64,000 nucleotides of DNA. Source: UMGS1649 sp045534225 (GTDB taxonomy: Bacteria > Bacillota > Clostridia > TANB77 > CAG-465). The notes beneath the pieces were generated by a model. The model saw only the letters and a list, made by a program, of their open reading frames with translations, did not search any database and had not been told where the DNA came from. A program made the translations under genes and the position numbers. Positions within the stretch are counted from its first letter, which is position 1. Each line of letters starts with the position of its first letter. The stretch spans positions 1-64,000 of the forward strand of contig JAZSJJ010000004.1 of assembly GCA_045534225.1 (NCBI GenBank). Direction: 5' to 3'. Of this stretch, positions 50,397 to 59,182 are shown piece by piece.

Positions 50397-51050
50397 TTAA
50401 TTAAATTTTGCTATTAATTTATATATTGGTCCATTTACCATGAATTTAGCTTCATATTCTGTCATTATATTTGGTTCTTCATTATCTAATTTACCAGCAT
50501 CTATATCTGCATGTAAATTTAATGTTAAATACTCAAACGACATTTTGTTTTTATTCATATTCTTTAGAGAATACTCAAATAGACTTCTATTATCTGTCTT
50601 AAATTCTATTACAGAGCCTTCTTTTAATATGTCTTTGTATACTTCTAAGAAAGCATCAGATGTAAGTCTTCTTTTTTCATGTTTTTTCTTAGGCCACGGA
50701 TCGCTAAAGTTTAGATATATTTTATCTACTTCGTGATTACCAAACAATTCTTTTAATTCTAGTGCATTAAAATCTAGAACTTTAAGATTGTCTAACTTCT
50801 TTCCTATTTCTTCTTCGTATCTTGCTATTTTCTTAGTTGCCAAAGATACCACGCCCTTGTTTAATTCTATACCTATGTATAGATTTTCTGGATGGCGATT
50901 AGCACATTCTGCAATAAATGCACCTTTACCAATACCTATTTCTAAACATATATTTTCATATTTACTTTTATCTAAAGATTTTACATCTCTTAAATATTTG
51001 TCTGATGATGCTAAAATTTCATCACAGTTTTTTACATTTCTTTGTCTCAT
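50397..51050 (-). CDS. trmB: tRNA (guanine-N7)-methyltransferase
   Basis: 217 residues. SAM-binding LEIGIGKGAFI (about 36-46), catalytic signature LNFSDPWPKKKHEKRRL (about 114-130), TDNRSLFEYSL, and the C-terminal TEYEAKF. Methylates G46 of tRNA variable loop. Within the secG-rnr operon; RBS AGGAG. Confidence 0.96.
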   Translation of the reverse strand: MRQRNVKNCDEILASSDKYLRDVKSLDKSKYENICLEIGIGKGAFIAECANRHPENLYIGIELNKGVVSLATKKIARYEEEIGKKLDNLKVLDFNALELKELFGNHEVDKIYLNFSDPWPKKKHEKRRLTSDAFLEVYKDILKEGSVIEFKTDNRSLFEYSLKNMNKNKMSFEYLTLNLHADIDAGKLDNEEPNIMTEYEAKFMVNGPIYKLIAKFN

Positions 51051-51061
51051 AATTTCTCCTG

Positions 51062-51772
51062 TTATACAAGTAAAGATTTAGCAAGTGATACAGCTAATTG
51101 AATCACGCTAATTATTACAGTAACGTTTACTATTTGGAATAAATCTAATTTTTGCTTCTTGTTTTCTAGTTCTTTTATTTTTTCTTTTCTTTTCTTCTCT
51201 ATTGCTTTAACTTTATCTTTTTTATTTGTAGCTTCAAATATACTCATTTTTAAATCCATTGTATTTTTGCTTTTTACACTGCTTATTCTTTGAGATATAG
51301 TAGCATTACGACAAATATAGAATCCTATTGCAGTAGAAATAGCTAAAAACAATAAGTTTAATAATAACGGAGCTATATATACAAGTGTACCTTTCATTCT
51401 CCCAACATTTAATACATAGTTTGCAAAATACATACATTCTGTAGATATACCAGCAGCTAAACCAACTACTGGAATATACATATATGGAACTATTCCTGCA
51501 AAGGCAATAATTGCGAACACTTGAATTCTTTCAATCCAATCTTTCATAAATGTTACATCTGGTTTATCGTATTTGAATGATGCTGGCGAATATAACACTG
51601 AACCTACTGAAAACAATGCAATAACTAATATTATTAATGTTGTTTTTAATAAGTTGTCTTTTACAAACACATATGTCTCTTTAAGATATGACTTAAATGT
51701 CATACCAGAAAATCTTTCTTTAAATAATTCCTTAAAACTCTTTTCTTCTTTTCTTTCTTTTTTCATTTTCAT
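51062..51772 (-). CDS. Multi-pass membrane protein, distantly SpoIIM/DUF95-like
   Basis: 236 residues. Four to five membrane helices (about 41-58, 84-106, 112-130, 138-160 and one near the C-terminus 213-232), with a long basic cytoplasmic coiled segment between the last two (KDKVKAIEKKRKEKIKELENKKQ). The layout and the small-residue helices recall SpoIIM/DUF95 proteins, but no diagnostic motif is clear. Between rnr (1 nt gap) and trmB. A name is not justified. Confidence 0.5.
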   Translation of the reverse strand: MKMKKERKEEKSFKELFKERFSGMTFKSYLKETYVFVKDNLLKTTLIILVIALFSVGSVLYSPASFKYDKPDVTFMKDWIERIQVFAIIAFAGIVPYMYIPVVGLAAGISTECMYFANYVLNVGRMKGTLVYIAPLLLNLLFLAISTAIGFYICRNATISQRISSVKSKNTMDLKMSIFEATNKKDKVKAIEKKRKEKIKELENKKQKLDLFQIVNVTVIISVIQLAVSLAKSLLV

Positions 51773-51773
51773 A

Positions 51774-53918
51774 TTATCCCCTACTTAAACAAAAATCTAT
51801 TTGCTTTGTATGTTCATCAGCTCTTGCAACAATTACCTTTACCTTCTGACCAATTTCATATTTCTTGCCCGTTCTTTCACCGATTAATACCATTTCTTTT
51901 TCGTGGTAAATATAATAGTCATCATCTAGGTTAGACATAGTAACTAAACCTTCAATTGTGTTATCCAGTTTTACATAGATACCAAATCCTGTTACAGAAG
52001 ATATTACACCTTCATATTCGTCTCCTAAATGTTTCTTCATATATTTAGCCATAAATAAATCGTCAAAATCTCTTTCGATTTCTGTAGCTGTTTTTTCACA
52101 TTCACTACTAGACACGGCATATTTTTCTGCTTTGTATTGTAACTTTTCCAATGTTCTATCATCTAGCACATAACCATTGTCTAGATATTTAGATATTACT
52201 CTATGTATGAATAAATCTGGATATCTTCTAATTGGTGATGTAAAGTGGCAGTAATCCTTAAAGTTAAGTCCAAAATGTCCTAAACATTCTTCAGAGTATT
52301 TAGCAAGTTTAAGTGATCTTAAAAGCATTTTAGAAACTATCATATACTTCTTCTCATCGTTTTCGAATGTTTCTAATGCTGTTGCTAAAGCTCTTGGATG
52401 TATTTTATTTATACCTTTAATGCTAGAACCTATATTTTTAAGCATTTCATTTAATTCTCTTAATTTTTCTAAATCTGGAGTTTCGTGCACTCTGTATATA
52501 AACGGAGCTTCTAGGTCTCTAAAAGTCTTAGCTACAACTTTGTTTGTAACTAGCATAAACTCTTCTATTATACTGTTAGATACACCAATTTTATATGGCA
52601 TTACATCTATTGGTTCATTATTTTCATCTAAAACAAAGTGAGTTTCTGGAATATCAAAATTAATACTTCCATTTGCAACTCTCTTTTTATTTAGAATTTC
52701 ATATAACTCTTTCATAAGCATAATGTCTTCTTTAAATGGCGCATATTCTTTAAGTGTTTCTTCATTTTCTCCATTTAATACTTCTTCTACCTTATGGTAA
52801 GACATACGCTTTTTAGAGCATATTACAGATTTGTATATTGTACTAAATATAACTTTAGCATCTTTGTTTATTATCATATCCACAGAAAGCGCAAGACGAT
52901 CTTCACCTTCTGTTAAGCTACATATTCCATTAGATAATGTTCTTGGAAGCATTGGTATAACCTTACCTGGTGTATAAATGCTTGTCCCTCTTTTTATAGC
53001 TTCTTTATCTATTTCACTACCTTCTGTTACATAGTGACTTACATCAGCAATATGTACAGATAGTTTGTATTCTTCATCAGATATTTTTTCTACACAGATA
53101 GCATCATCTAAATCTTTTGCATCATCACCATCAATTGTGTAGATGTTCTTATCTCTTAAATCTACTCTTGATGAAATATCTTCAGCTGTTATAACTGATA
53201 CTTGTTCTGCTTCATCTATTACTGCTTTAGGAAATTTTTCGTCTATTCCGTGACTCTTTAGTATTACTGCTTGCTCAATATCTCTATCTGATTCGTGACC
53301 AATTACTTCAACTATTTTACCTTCAGCTTTTCTATTTGCTGTTGGATACTTAGTTATTTTAATAACTACTCTATCTTTATTTTGTACGCCTTGAAGTAAC
53401 TTGTATGGCACATACACATCTTCTATTACTCTGCCTTCTACACTAACAAAGCCAAAAGAATCGTTCTTTTCCACAGTACCAACAAATGTAGCTTCACCAC
53501 GTTTAATAATTTTCTTAACAGTACCTTCTAAGCTCTTTCCTTCTTCTTTGTGTCCGTTTGTTTCTACTAGAATAATATCTCCATCAAAAGCACCATTAGT
53601 ACATTCACGAGATATGTATATATCTTTAACATCTGCGTCTGTAGATAAAACGCGAGCGAAACCAAACCCTTTGGATTTGGCTTCAAACTTACACACGAAC
53701 TTTGAAGTGTTGTTTGGTACACATATACGTTTGCTGTCATCTATATATATTTTACCACTCACTTCTAGTTTATTTATTATTTTTTCGAACTCATTCATGT
53801 CATCCTTAGGAACGCCGAAAACGACTGCAATTTGTTTTGCAGTCATTATCTTATATTCTTTAGAATTAACATACTCTAATATTCTTTTACTTCTTTCTTC
53901 AAACTCTTTCATATCCAC
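51774..53918 (-). CDS. rnr: Ribonuclease R
   Basis: 714 residues. Cold-shock domains (about 70-230), RNB catalytic domain with RDKNIYTIDGDDAKDLDDAICVEK (metal-binding aspartates) and VHIADVSHYVTEGS, HFTSPIRRYPDLFIHR, then C-terminal S1 domain (about 630-705, GVISSVTGFGIYV). Processive 3'-5' exoribonuclease for structured RNA and trans-translation substrates. Gene order secG-rnr is standard; smpB, often next, is not here. Confidence 0.97.
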   Translation of the reverse strand: MDMKEFEERSKRILEYVNSKEYKIMTAKQIAVVFGVPKDDMNEFEKIINKLEVSGKIYIDDSKRICVPNNTSKFVCKFEAKSKGFGFARVLSTDADVKDIYISRECTNGAFDGDIILVETNGHKEEGKSLEGTVKKIIKRGEATFVGTVEKNDSFGFVSVEGRVIEDVYVPYKLLQGVQNKDRVVIKITKYPTANRKAEGKIVEVIGHESDRDIEQAVILKSHGIDEKFPKAVIDEAEQVSVITAEDISSRVDLRDKNIYTIDGDDAKDLDDAICVEKISDEEYKLSVHIADVSHYVTEGSEIDKEAIKRGTSIYTPGKVIPMLPRTLSNGICSLTEGEDRLALSVDMIINKDAKVIFSTIYKSVICSKKRMSYHKVEEVLNGENEETLKEYAPFKEDIMLMKELYEILNKKRVANGSINFDIPETHFVLDENNEPIDVMPYKIGVSNSIIEEFMLVTNKVVAKTFRDLEAPFIYRVHETPDLEKLRELNEMLKNIGSSIKGINKIHPRALATALETFENDEKKYMIVSKMLLRSLKLAKYSEECLGHFGLNFKDYCHFTSPIRRYPDLFIHRVISKYLDNGYVLDDRTLEKLQYKAEKYAVSSSECEKTATEIERDFDDLFMAKYMKKHLGDEYEGVISSVTGFGIYVKLDNTIEGLVTMSNLDDDYYIYHEKEMVLIGERTGKKYEIGQKVKVIVARADEHTKQIDFCLSRG

Positions 53919-53921
53919 CTA

Positions 53922-54158
53922 TTACTTAGTTACTGTAATTGTAGTTGCAAAGCATAATACTACGAATGCAATTCCTAAATATATAGTTAATTTAGATAAT
54001 ACTCCATCTAAAGTTTTTCCTTTATTTGCACCATAGAATGTATTTCCTAATGCTGCAGAAGCCCCGTCTTTAGAACTTTGTAGCATTACTAATATTGTTA
54101 ACGCAACTGCTACTATTATTGTTAATGCTATGCATATCCATGCAATCCATCCAATCAT
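53922..54158 (-). CDS. secG: Preprotein translocase subunit SecG
   Basis: 78 residues from the ATG at 54158 (GGAGGG 7 nt upstream; the upstream in-frame codons have no RBS). Two membrane helices (about 4-24 and 54-74) with the conserved LQSSKDGASAALGN...GANKGKT loop. Part of SecYEG. First gene of the operon that continues with rnr. Confidence 0.94.
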   Translation of the reverse strand: MIGWIAWICIALTIIVAVALTILVMLQSSKDGASAALGNTFYGANKGKTLDGVLSKLTIYLGIAFVVLCFATTITVTK

Positions 54159-54272
54159 TTTATTCCCTCCAGTTTGTAATTTTAACACAAAGATTATACC
54201 ATACATATATATAATTTACAACAAAAGAAATAAAAAAGTTTGCCTGTTTTTTCAATTTTTTTAATATTTTTG

Positions 54273-54301
54273 TTGACATTAACATACAATTATATTATAC
54301 T
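54273..54301 (+). promoter_or_regulatory. Sigma-A promoter of tRNA-fMet
   Basis: TTGACA (54273-54278), 17-bp spacer, TATACT (54296-54301), 12 bp before the mature 5' end. Confidence 0.85.
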
Positions 54302-54313
54302 AATAACATGCAT

Positions 54314-54389
54314 CGCGGGGTAGAGCAGTCGGCAGCTCGTCGGGCTCATAACCCGAAGGTCACAGGTTCAAGTCCTGTCCCCGCAACCA
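54314..54389 (+). tRNA. Initiator tRNA-Met (CAT)
   Basis: 76 nt with encoded CCA. Cloverleaf: acceptor CGCGGGG / CCCCGCA with the unpaired C1-A72 typical of bacterial initiator tRNAs; anticodon stem CGGG-CTCATAA-CCCG with three consecutive G-C pairs; T-loop GGTTCAAGTCC. Anticodon CAT. Own promoter and terminator, single-gene unit. Confidence 0.97.
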
Positions 54390-54396
54390 TACTTGT

Positions 54397-54428
54397 ATTC
54401 GCTATCTAAAATGTTAGCGAATTTTTTT
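54397..54428 (+). terminator. Terminator of tRNA-fMet
   Basis: 8-bp stem ATTCGCTA / TAGCGAAT followed by seven Ts on the plus strand. Confidence 0.85.
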
Positions 54429-54475
54429 ATATACTTTAATGTTATGTTATAATTGTTATTAAGGATGTGATTATA

Positions 54476-54829
54476 TTGAAAAAAATTATAAAAATTTCTA
54501 TTCCAATCATTACTATTGCTATTATATTATATAGCATCTATTTGTGTTTTTTTGATATTCAACATATAAAAGGACACCAATTAATAAACGAAGTAACTTC
54601 TCCAAACGGCAAATATACAATTTTAGCATACCTAAACAATTACGGTGCAACTGTAGATTTTACTGTGTTATGTACAGTAAAAAATAACGAAACTCAAAAA
54701 GAGAAAAATATATATTGGAACTATCGCTGTAATAACGCAGAAATTGAGTGGAATAGCGAAGATATTGTAACTATAAATGGTATTAAATTAAATATACATA
54801 AAGACACTTATGATTTTAGAAATGATTAG
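54476..54829 (+). CDS. DUF5412-like hypothetical protein
   Basis: About 117 residues from a TTG start (AAGGA 10 nt upstream; an upstream GTG lies too close to this RBS). N-terminal membrane helix (about 5-25), then NEVTSPNGKYTILAYLNNYGATVDFTV and IYWNYRCNNAEIEW...NIHKDTYDFRND, the pattern I recall for DUF5412 proteins, which include Bacillus prophage genes. Function unknown. Single gene directly after the tRNA-fMet terminator. Confidence 0.65.
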   Translation: MKKIIKISIPIITIAIILYSIYLCFFDIQHIKGHQLINEVTSPNGKYTILAYLNNYGATVDFTVLCTVKNNETQKEKNIYWNYRCNNAEIEWNSEDIVTINGIKLNIHKDTYDFRND

Positions 54830-54850
54830 TACTCGTTTAAGTTTAGCAAA

Positions 54851-54881
54851 AAAGAAGAGCAATTTAACTGCTCTTCCTTTT
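54851..54881. terminator. Bidirectional terminator
   Basis: AAAGAAGAGCA / TGCTCTTCCTTT stem (one mismatch), 7-nt loop, between convergent genes at 54829 and 54890. Confidence 0.8.
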
Positions 54882-54889
54882 TATTTATA

Positions 54890-55771
54890 TTATACTGTTT
54901 CTTCTATATTTTCTTCCTTTTTAGCTTTTCCTTTAAAATGTGGCATTTTAGGTTTAATATCATTTACAGATACTGTTACACCAAATATTAGTTTTACAAC
55001 CCATAACATCACAAATAGTACACCAATAGGTATTACACATGATGTAATTAATAATATAGCTAACGCATTCATAAAGTTACTTAACAACATTTTCCCTTTT
55101 TCTAGTAGCTTATCTACTGAATTCCCAACACTAGAAACAACGTTAGAAACTGTACCTGTTATTTTATCCCATAAATTAGAATCTTCTTTTGTTTCTACTT
55201 TTTCTTCCACTTTACTATTTTTCACATCTTCTGCTTGTTCAATAGTTTGAGATATTTTTGCCCCATAAGTATCTTCAATAAACATACTCAATTTCACGCT
55301 TACTGGAACTATAGTAAATATAATAAGCCCAAAAGCTGCTAGTTTAAATGCTAGTACTTTTAACTTTTCTTTCTTAGCAAAAATATATGTCGCAGTCAGT
55401 ACGCAAGCTACTGGTATTAGTATTATGAATGTTAATTTTCCTGTTAGAGTTAATAATATCTTTTCTAAAAATATAACTCCTAATACTATTAATAAATATC
55501 CGCTCATATCCATAAGTTGATTAGCTATTGGTGTTGTTGCATCACCTGGTGCAGCTGCAAGTATTGTTGCAGCACCTGCTGTTGTTGCGGTTAAACCTAT
55601 CACTTGTCCTTCTTTTTTATTTAAATGTTCTATAGACTTTTGATGAAATTCCTCGCCACCAAAAACGCTAGCTAAAACAAACATCGAAACCAAAGCTATT
55701 ACGACAAGTCCTACCGCAATACCGATTTTAATTAATATTTCCTTGTTGTTTATAAAAAACTCTTTATTCAT
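54890..55771 (-). CDS. Multi-pass membrane protein, unknown
   Basis: 293 residues. Membrane helices at about 14-35, 88-108, 112-131, 138-160 and 236-262, with an extracellular/large loop (about 36-85: GEEFHQKSIEHLNKKEGQV, then a small-residue ATTAGAATILAAAPGDATT stretch) and a charged loop (about 175-225). The C-terminal tail is basic then acidic. Not recognised. RBS GGGGGAG. A perfect inverted repeat lies in its leader (55798-55833). Confidence 0.6.
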   Translation of the reverse strand: MNKEFFINNKEILIKIGIAVGLVVIALVSMFVLASVFGGEEFHQKSIEHLNKKEGQVIGLTATTAGAATILAAAPGDATTPIANQLMDMSGYLLIVLGVIFLEKILLTLTGKLTFIILIPVACVLTATYIFAKKEKLKVLAFKLAAFGLIIFTIVPVSVKLSMFIEDTYGAKISQTIEQAEDVKNSKVEEKVETKEDSNLWDKITGTVSNVVSSVGNSVDKLLEKGKMLLSNFMNALAILLITSCVIPIGVLFVMLWVVKLIFGVTVSVNDIKPKMPHFKGKAKKEENIEETV

Positions 55772-55797
55772 TTTTCTCCCCCTTTATATATACCCTA

Positions 55798-55833
55798 ACA
55801 GCAAATGTAAATTTCGCGAATTACATTTGCTGT
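55798..55833. repeat. 36-bp inverted repeat in the leader of the membrane protein gene
   Basis: 13-bp perfect arms ACAGCAAATGTAA / TTACATTTGCTGT around ATTTCGCGAA, whose core TTCGCGAA is itself palindromic. It lies about 27 bp upstream of the ATG and outside the LCP terminator (55905-55930). No T-tract follows on either strand, so it is not a typical terminator. It could be an operator or an mRNA leader hairpin. Confidence 0.7.
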
Positions 55834-55899
55834 GTTATTTTATACACATAAATATTATCACTTTAGTCGACATTTTTCAACAAATTATACTCTTGTATT

Positions 55900-55930
55900 A
55901 AAAAAGATAGAGCATATTTCATCTCTATCT
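55900..55930 (-). terminator. Terminator of the LCP gene
   Basis: 8-bp stem AGATAGAG / CTCTATCT, 10-nt loop, with TTTTT on the minus strand. Confidence 0.7.
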
Positions 55931-55938
55931 CGATTTTT

Positions 55939-58071
55939 TTATTCTTCTGTTTCCGCACCAGAATCTGGAGTTGGCTCTGGACTCGGTGTTGGAGTCGGAG
56001 TTGGCTCTGGATCAGGTTCTGGCTTTGGAGTCGGAGTTGGTTCCGGTTCGGGTTCAGGTTCTGGAGTCGGAGTTGGCTCTGGATCTGGTTCTGGATCCGG
56101 TTCTGGATCAGGTGTTGTTCCCGGATTTTCAGGTGTCGTACCTGGGTTTTCAGGAGTTGTTCCTGGATTTTCAGGTGTCGTACCTGGGTTTTCAGGTGTT
56201 GTACCTGGGTTTTCAGGTGTTGTACCTGGATTCTCAGGTGTTGTTCCTGGATTCTCAGGTGTTGTTCCTGGATTTTCAGGTGTTGTTGGAGTTTCTGGAG
56301 TAACTGGTGTTTCTTCCTTCTCCTCTTCCTTCTTCTCATCTTCATACACGCCTCTTGGAACAACTAATTTATCGTTATATTTAGATAAACTTATTGAGCC
56401 ACCATCTAGTATTTCACCATCTAATACTTTGTTTATTAATACTGTTGCTTGTTTAATGTTGCCAGCATAAGGAATCATAACATAAAGTAATCTCTTACCC
56501 ATAGAATATGTTCTTTCGCTTGAACCAGCACCATTTAACGCTGTTGATGATACTGTCCATTTTGCATTATCTGTTATTTGCATTCTTACTAATTCTACCA
56601 TTTTATCTGTAGACATATTTGTTTGGAAACTTCCTTTTACTGAAGCTAGTATGTCATCAAATTTAGTAAGGATTGTTGTTGATGTAACTTTTTGAATTAT
56701 TGCATCTATAACTGCTTGTTGGTTTTTACCTCTTGTTGCATCTCCACCTGGTAAAGAATATCTTTCTCTAGCAAAAGCTAATGTTTTCTTACCATTTAAT
56801 TTATTTAATCCTTTTTTAATTTTGTATCCACCAATTTTTGTTGTGAATGCATATTCAGAGTTTACTTCTACTCCACCTATAGCATCAACAATTTTTACAA
56901 CTGAATTAAAGTTTACTTTTACATAGTAGTTTATATCTATATTTAATAAATCTTCTACAGTTTTAATAGATTTTTCTACACCGTATATACCTGCGTGTGT
57001 TAATTTATCTCTATATCCACTTGTACCATTTAATTTTACATAGTAGTCTCTAGGGATGTTTACAAGTAACACTTGTTTTGTTGTTGGATTTACTGAAACA
57101 ACCATATTAACATCACTTCTAGATTTAGAAGGCATTGTTGATGAACGAGAATCTATACCACTTATATATACATTGAATGGTTTCTCTGTTACTGCAACAT
57201 CCTTAACAACTTCTGGCATTTTATCTTCTAAGTTAAACTCATATAATGTTGTTATCTTATCTGCAAAATCTGGAATTTCTTCTTCTATAATGTCATAGTA
57301 TGCTTCTTCTAAAAGTATAGCGTCAACTGACTTATCCATTAATTTACTTGCAAGTTCATGGATATCATCTGTTTTTTCAGCCATCATTACTATAGCTTCT
57401 TTAAGTTTAGCCATAGCTTCTTCTGTTTCGCCCATTTCATTGTCATAATACATTAATAGTTTATATGATAGGTCTTCTAACTTTTTGTATTCACCATCTT
57501 TAAGAACAACTAATGCATAAGCTTTAGTTTCTATAACTTCGCTATCTATATCCTTTAATATATCTGTAGACTCACCAAGGATTGAATTTACATATACACA
57601 TAGTGCTACTATCGCTACGGCTATAACTGCAAATATTACTTTTACTATGCTGCTGAACTTCTTCCATATTGTTAATGCTAGCATACCTATTAATACTGCT
57701 AAGCCACTAGCAAATACAAAGTATAATATTTTCATATAGTTTGCAGGTATTAAATTAAGATCATTATTTAATTTAACCCCTCTTATGAAAGTTATAATTA
57801 GTATAGCTGTTGCAACAAGTGTAAGTACTCCTGTTATTATTCTAATTATTTTCTTTGTCTTTGTATCTACAAACTCTTTTTTCTCTTTTACCTTTTTTTC
57901 TTTAGGTTCTTTTACTTTTTTCTCTTTAATTTTCTTTTCTTTAACCTTCTTCTCTTTTACTGGAGAATCGTTAGTTTCTACATTATTTCTTTTTAAGAAC
58001 AACTTTTTATTTTCTTCTCTTTGTTCTTTTTCTCTTCTTCTTATTTCCCTTTGTTCTTTTCTACTTTCCAT
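55939..58071 (-). CDS. LytR-CpsA-Psr (LCP) family wall-polymer ligase with repeat tail
   Basis: 710 residues. Highly charged cytoplasmic N-terminus (K/E heptads, VKEKKIKEKKVKEPKEKK), three membrane helices (about 75-95, 107-128 and 136-155), then the LCP domain (about 300-540) with VNIPRDYYVKLNG, DKLTHAG, INYYVKVNF, VDAIGGVEV and AFARERY. Such enzymes transfer teichoic-acid-type or other polymers to peptidoglycan. The C-terminus carries eight NPGTTPE repeats and a DPEP/TPTP tail, outside the cell. Low-complexity shadow frames on the other strand are not genes. Confidence 0.93.
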   Translation of the reverse strand: MESRKEQREIRRREKEQREENKKLFLKRNNVETNDSPVKEKKVKEKKIKEKKVKEPKEKKVKEKKEFVDTKTKKIIRIITGVLTLVATAILIITFIRGVKLNNDLNLIPANYMKILYFVFASGLAVLIGMLALTIWKKFSSIVKVIFAVIAVAIVALCVYVNSILGESTDILKDIDSEVIETKAYALVVLKDGEYKKLEDLSYKLLMYYDNEMGETEEAMAKLKEAIVMMAEKTDDIHELASKLMDKSVDAILLEEAYYDIIEEEIPDFADKITTLYEFNLEDKMPEVVKDVAVTEKPFNVYISGIDSRSSTMPSKSRSDVNMVVSVNPTTKQVLLVNIPRDYYVKLNGTSGYRDKLTHAGIYGVEKSIKTVEDLLNIDINYYVKVNFNSVVKIVDAIGGVEVNSEYAFTTKIGGYKIKKGLNKLNGKKTLAFARERYSLPGGDATRGKNQQAVIDAIIQKVTSTTILTKFDDILASVKGSFQTNMSTDKMVELVRMQITDNAKWTVSSTALNGAGSSERTYSMGKRLLYVMIPYAGNIKQATVLINKVLDGEILDGGSISLSKYNDKLVVPRGVYEDEKKEEEKEETPVTPETPTTPENPGTTPENPGTTPENPGTTPENPGTTPENPGTTPENPGTTPENPGTTPENPGTTPDPEPDPEPDPEPTPTPEPEPEPEPTPTPKPEPDPEPTPTPTPSPEPTPDSGAETEE
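56118..56290. repeat. Eight tandem 21-bp repeats encoding NPGTTPE
   Basis: Eight copies of about 21 bp (core CCTGG-TTTTCAGG on the plus strand) with few substitutions, in frame with the LCP gene. This is a slippage-prone minisatellite. It is not a CRISPR array: no unique spacers. Confidence 0.85.
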
Positions 58072-58160
58072 TTTATTTTTTCACCCTCGCTTGTCATTAT
58101 ATCACTTGTAAAAAGTATTATCAACAATATTATGTATATTAAAGTAAATTAATATAAAAA

Positions 58161-58180
58161 AGAGCAGTTTGCACTGCTCT
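58161..58180 (-). terminator. Terminator of tRNA-Met (elongator)
   Basis: 8-bp stem AGAGCAGT / ACTGCTCT, 4-nt loop, followed on the minus strand by TTTTTTATATT. Confidence 0.8.
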
Positions 58181-58184
58181 AATG

Positions 58185-58261
58185 TGGTAGCGGCGATTGG
58201 AATCGAACCAATGACCTTTCGGGTATGAACCGAACGCTCTAGCCATCTAAGCTACGCCGCC
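58185..58261 (-). tRNA. Elongator tRNA-Met (CAT)
   Basis: 77 nt with encoded CCA. Minus strand GGCGGCG acceptor, D-arm GTAGCTTAGATGGCTAGAGC, anticodon arm CGGTT-CAT-ACCCG, T-arm TTGGTTCGATTCCAA. G1 pairs with U72, so it is not an initiator. The sequence agrees with Firmicute elongator tRNA-Met rather than tRNA-Ile2, but lysidine modification cannot be excluded from the anticodon alone. Confidence 0.95.
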
Positions 58262-58274
58262 GACTACGTATATA

Positions 58275-58303
58275 AATATACACTAGTTAAAGTTAATTGT
58301 CAA
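58275..58303 (-). promoter_or_regulatory. Sigma-A promoter of tRNA-Met
   Basis: Minus strand TTGACA (58303-58298), 17-bp spacer, TATATT (58280-58275), 13 bp before the tRNA. Confidence 0.8.
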
Positions 58304-58364
58304 TATTTTTTTTGCTTTTTGTATATTTTATTTTATTAAATTTAATTATATAAATAACCAATAA

Positions 58365-58390
58365 ATAAGAGATGGTCTCCCACCTCTTAT
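58365..58390 (-). terminator. Terminator of fabG
   Basis: 11-bp stem (one mismatch) ATAAGAGATGG / CCACCTCTTAT with a 4-nt loop, 14 nt after the fabG stop. Confidence 0.7.
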
Positions 58391-58404
58391 ATTATCTACT
58401 AAAA

Positions 58405-59142
58405 TTAAATTACCATACCACCATTTGGGCTTATTACTTGTCCTGTAATGTATCTTGCACTTTCTGATGCTAAGAATAATACAAGTTTAGCAACTTCTTC
58501 CGCCTCACCAAGTCTTCCCATTGGGATATCTTTCTTAATTAATTCAATATCATTTTCATCATATTCTTTGAATATCATATCAGTAGCTATAGTTCCTGGT
58601 GCTACTGTATTTACTGTTATATTGCTTGGTGCTAATTCTTTAGCCAAACCTTTAGTTAGTCCTATAACACCCGCTTTAGAAGCCGAATATGCAACTTCAC
58701 ATGAGCTACCTGTAATTCCCCATATTGAAGATACGTTTATTATAGCCCCATCTTTTTTAGATAGCATGCCTTGCTTTAATGCAGATTGAGTTACATTAAA
58801 TACACCTGTAAGGTTTACATCTAATACTCTTTTCCATTCGTCTTCTTCTAAATCTGTAAATAGTCCTACTTGTGAAATACCCGCATTATTTACTATTACA
58901 TCTATTCCACCAAATTCTTTTACAGCATATTCTACCATAGCGTCAACTTCATCACGATTTGTTACATCTGCTTTGAACATTTCCACTACACCATCACAAC
59001 CTTCTAAGTCTTTAACTATATCTTTAGCAGATTGTTCTGAACGATTATAGTTTAGAAGAACATTATATCCTGCATTAGCAAAGGCATATACTATCGCCTT
59101 GCCGATTCCTCTAGAACCTCCTGTTACAAGTGCTGTTTTCAT
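58405..59142 (-). CDS. fabG: 3-oxoacyl-ACP reductase-type short-chain dehydrogenase
   Basis: 245 residues. Rossmann motif TGGSRGIGKAI (about 7-17), NNAG (about 90), catalytic Ser in NVSSIWG and YxxxK in AYSASKAGVIGL, and the FabG end YITGQVISPNGGM. NADPH-dependent reduction in fatty-acid synthesis is likely, but many SDRs share this pattern. RBS GGAGGC. It may be co-transcribed with the repeat protein gene upstream (40-nt gap, no terminator seen). Confidence 0.9.
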   Translation of the reverse strand: MKTALVTGGSRGIGKAIVYAFANAGYNVLLNYNRSEQSAKDIVKDLEGCDGVVEMFKADVTNRDEVDAMVEYAVKEFGGIDVIVNNAGISQVGLFTDLEEDEWKRVLDVNLTGVFNVTQSALKQGMLSKKDGAIINVSSIWGITGSSCEVAYSASKAGVIGLTKGLAKELAPSNITVNTVAPGTIATDMIFKEYDENDIELIKKDIPMGRLGEAEEVAKLVLFLASESARYITGQVISPNGGMVI

Positions 59143-59182
59143 ATGTATATGCCTCCTTATTATTTATTTTATATTTTAATTA

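Noticed and set aside
56118..56290. Regular 21-bp repeats as a CRISPR array
   Set aside because: No unique spacers, in-frame coding for NPGTTPE, and no cas genes.
55832..56470. Long plus-strand ORFs rich in Gly/Ser/Val across the LCP repeat region
   Set aside because: They mirror the NPGTTPE and PEP repeats of the LCP gene on the minus strand; no RBS and no independent signal.
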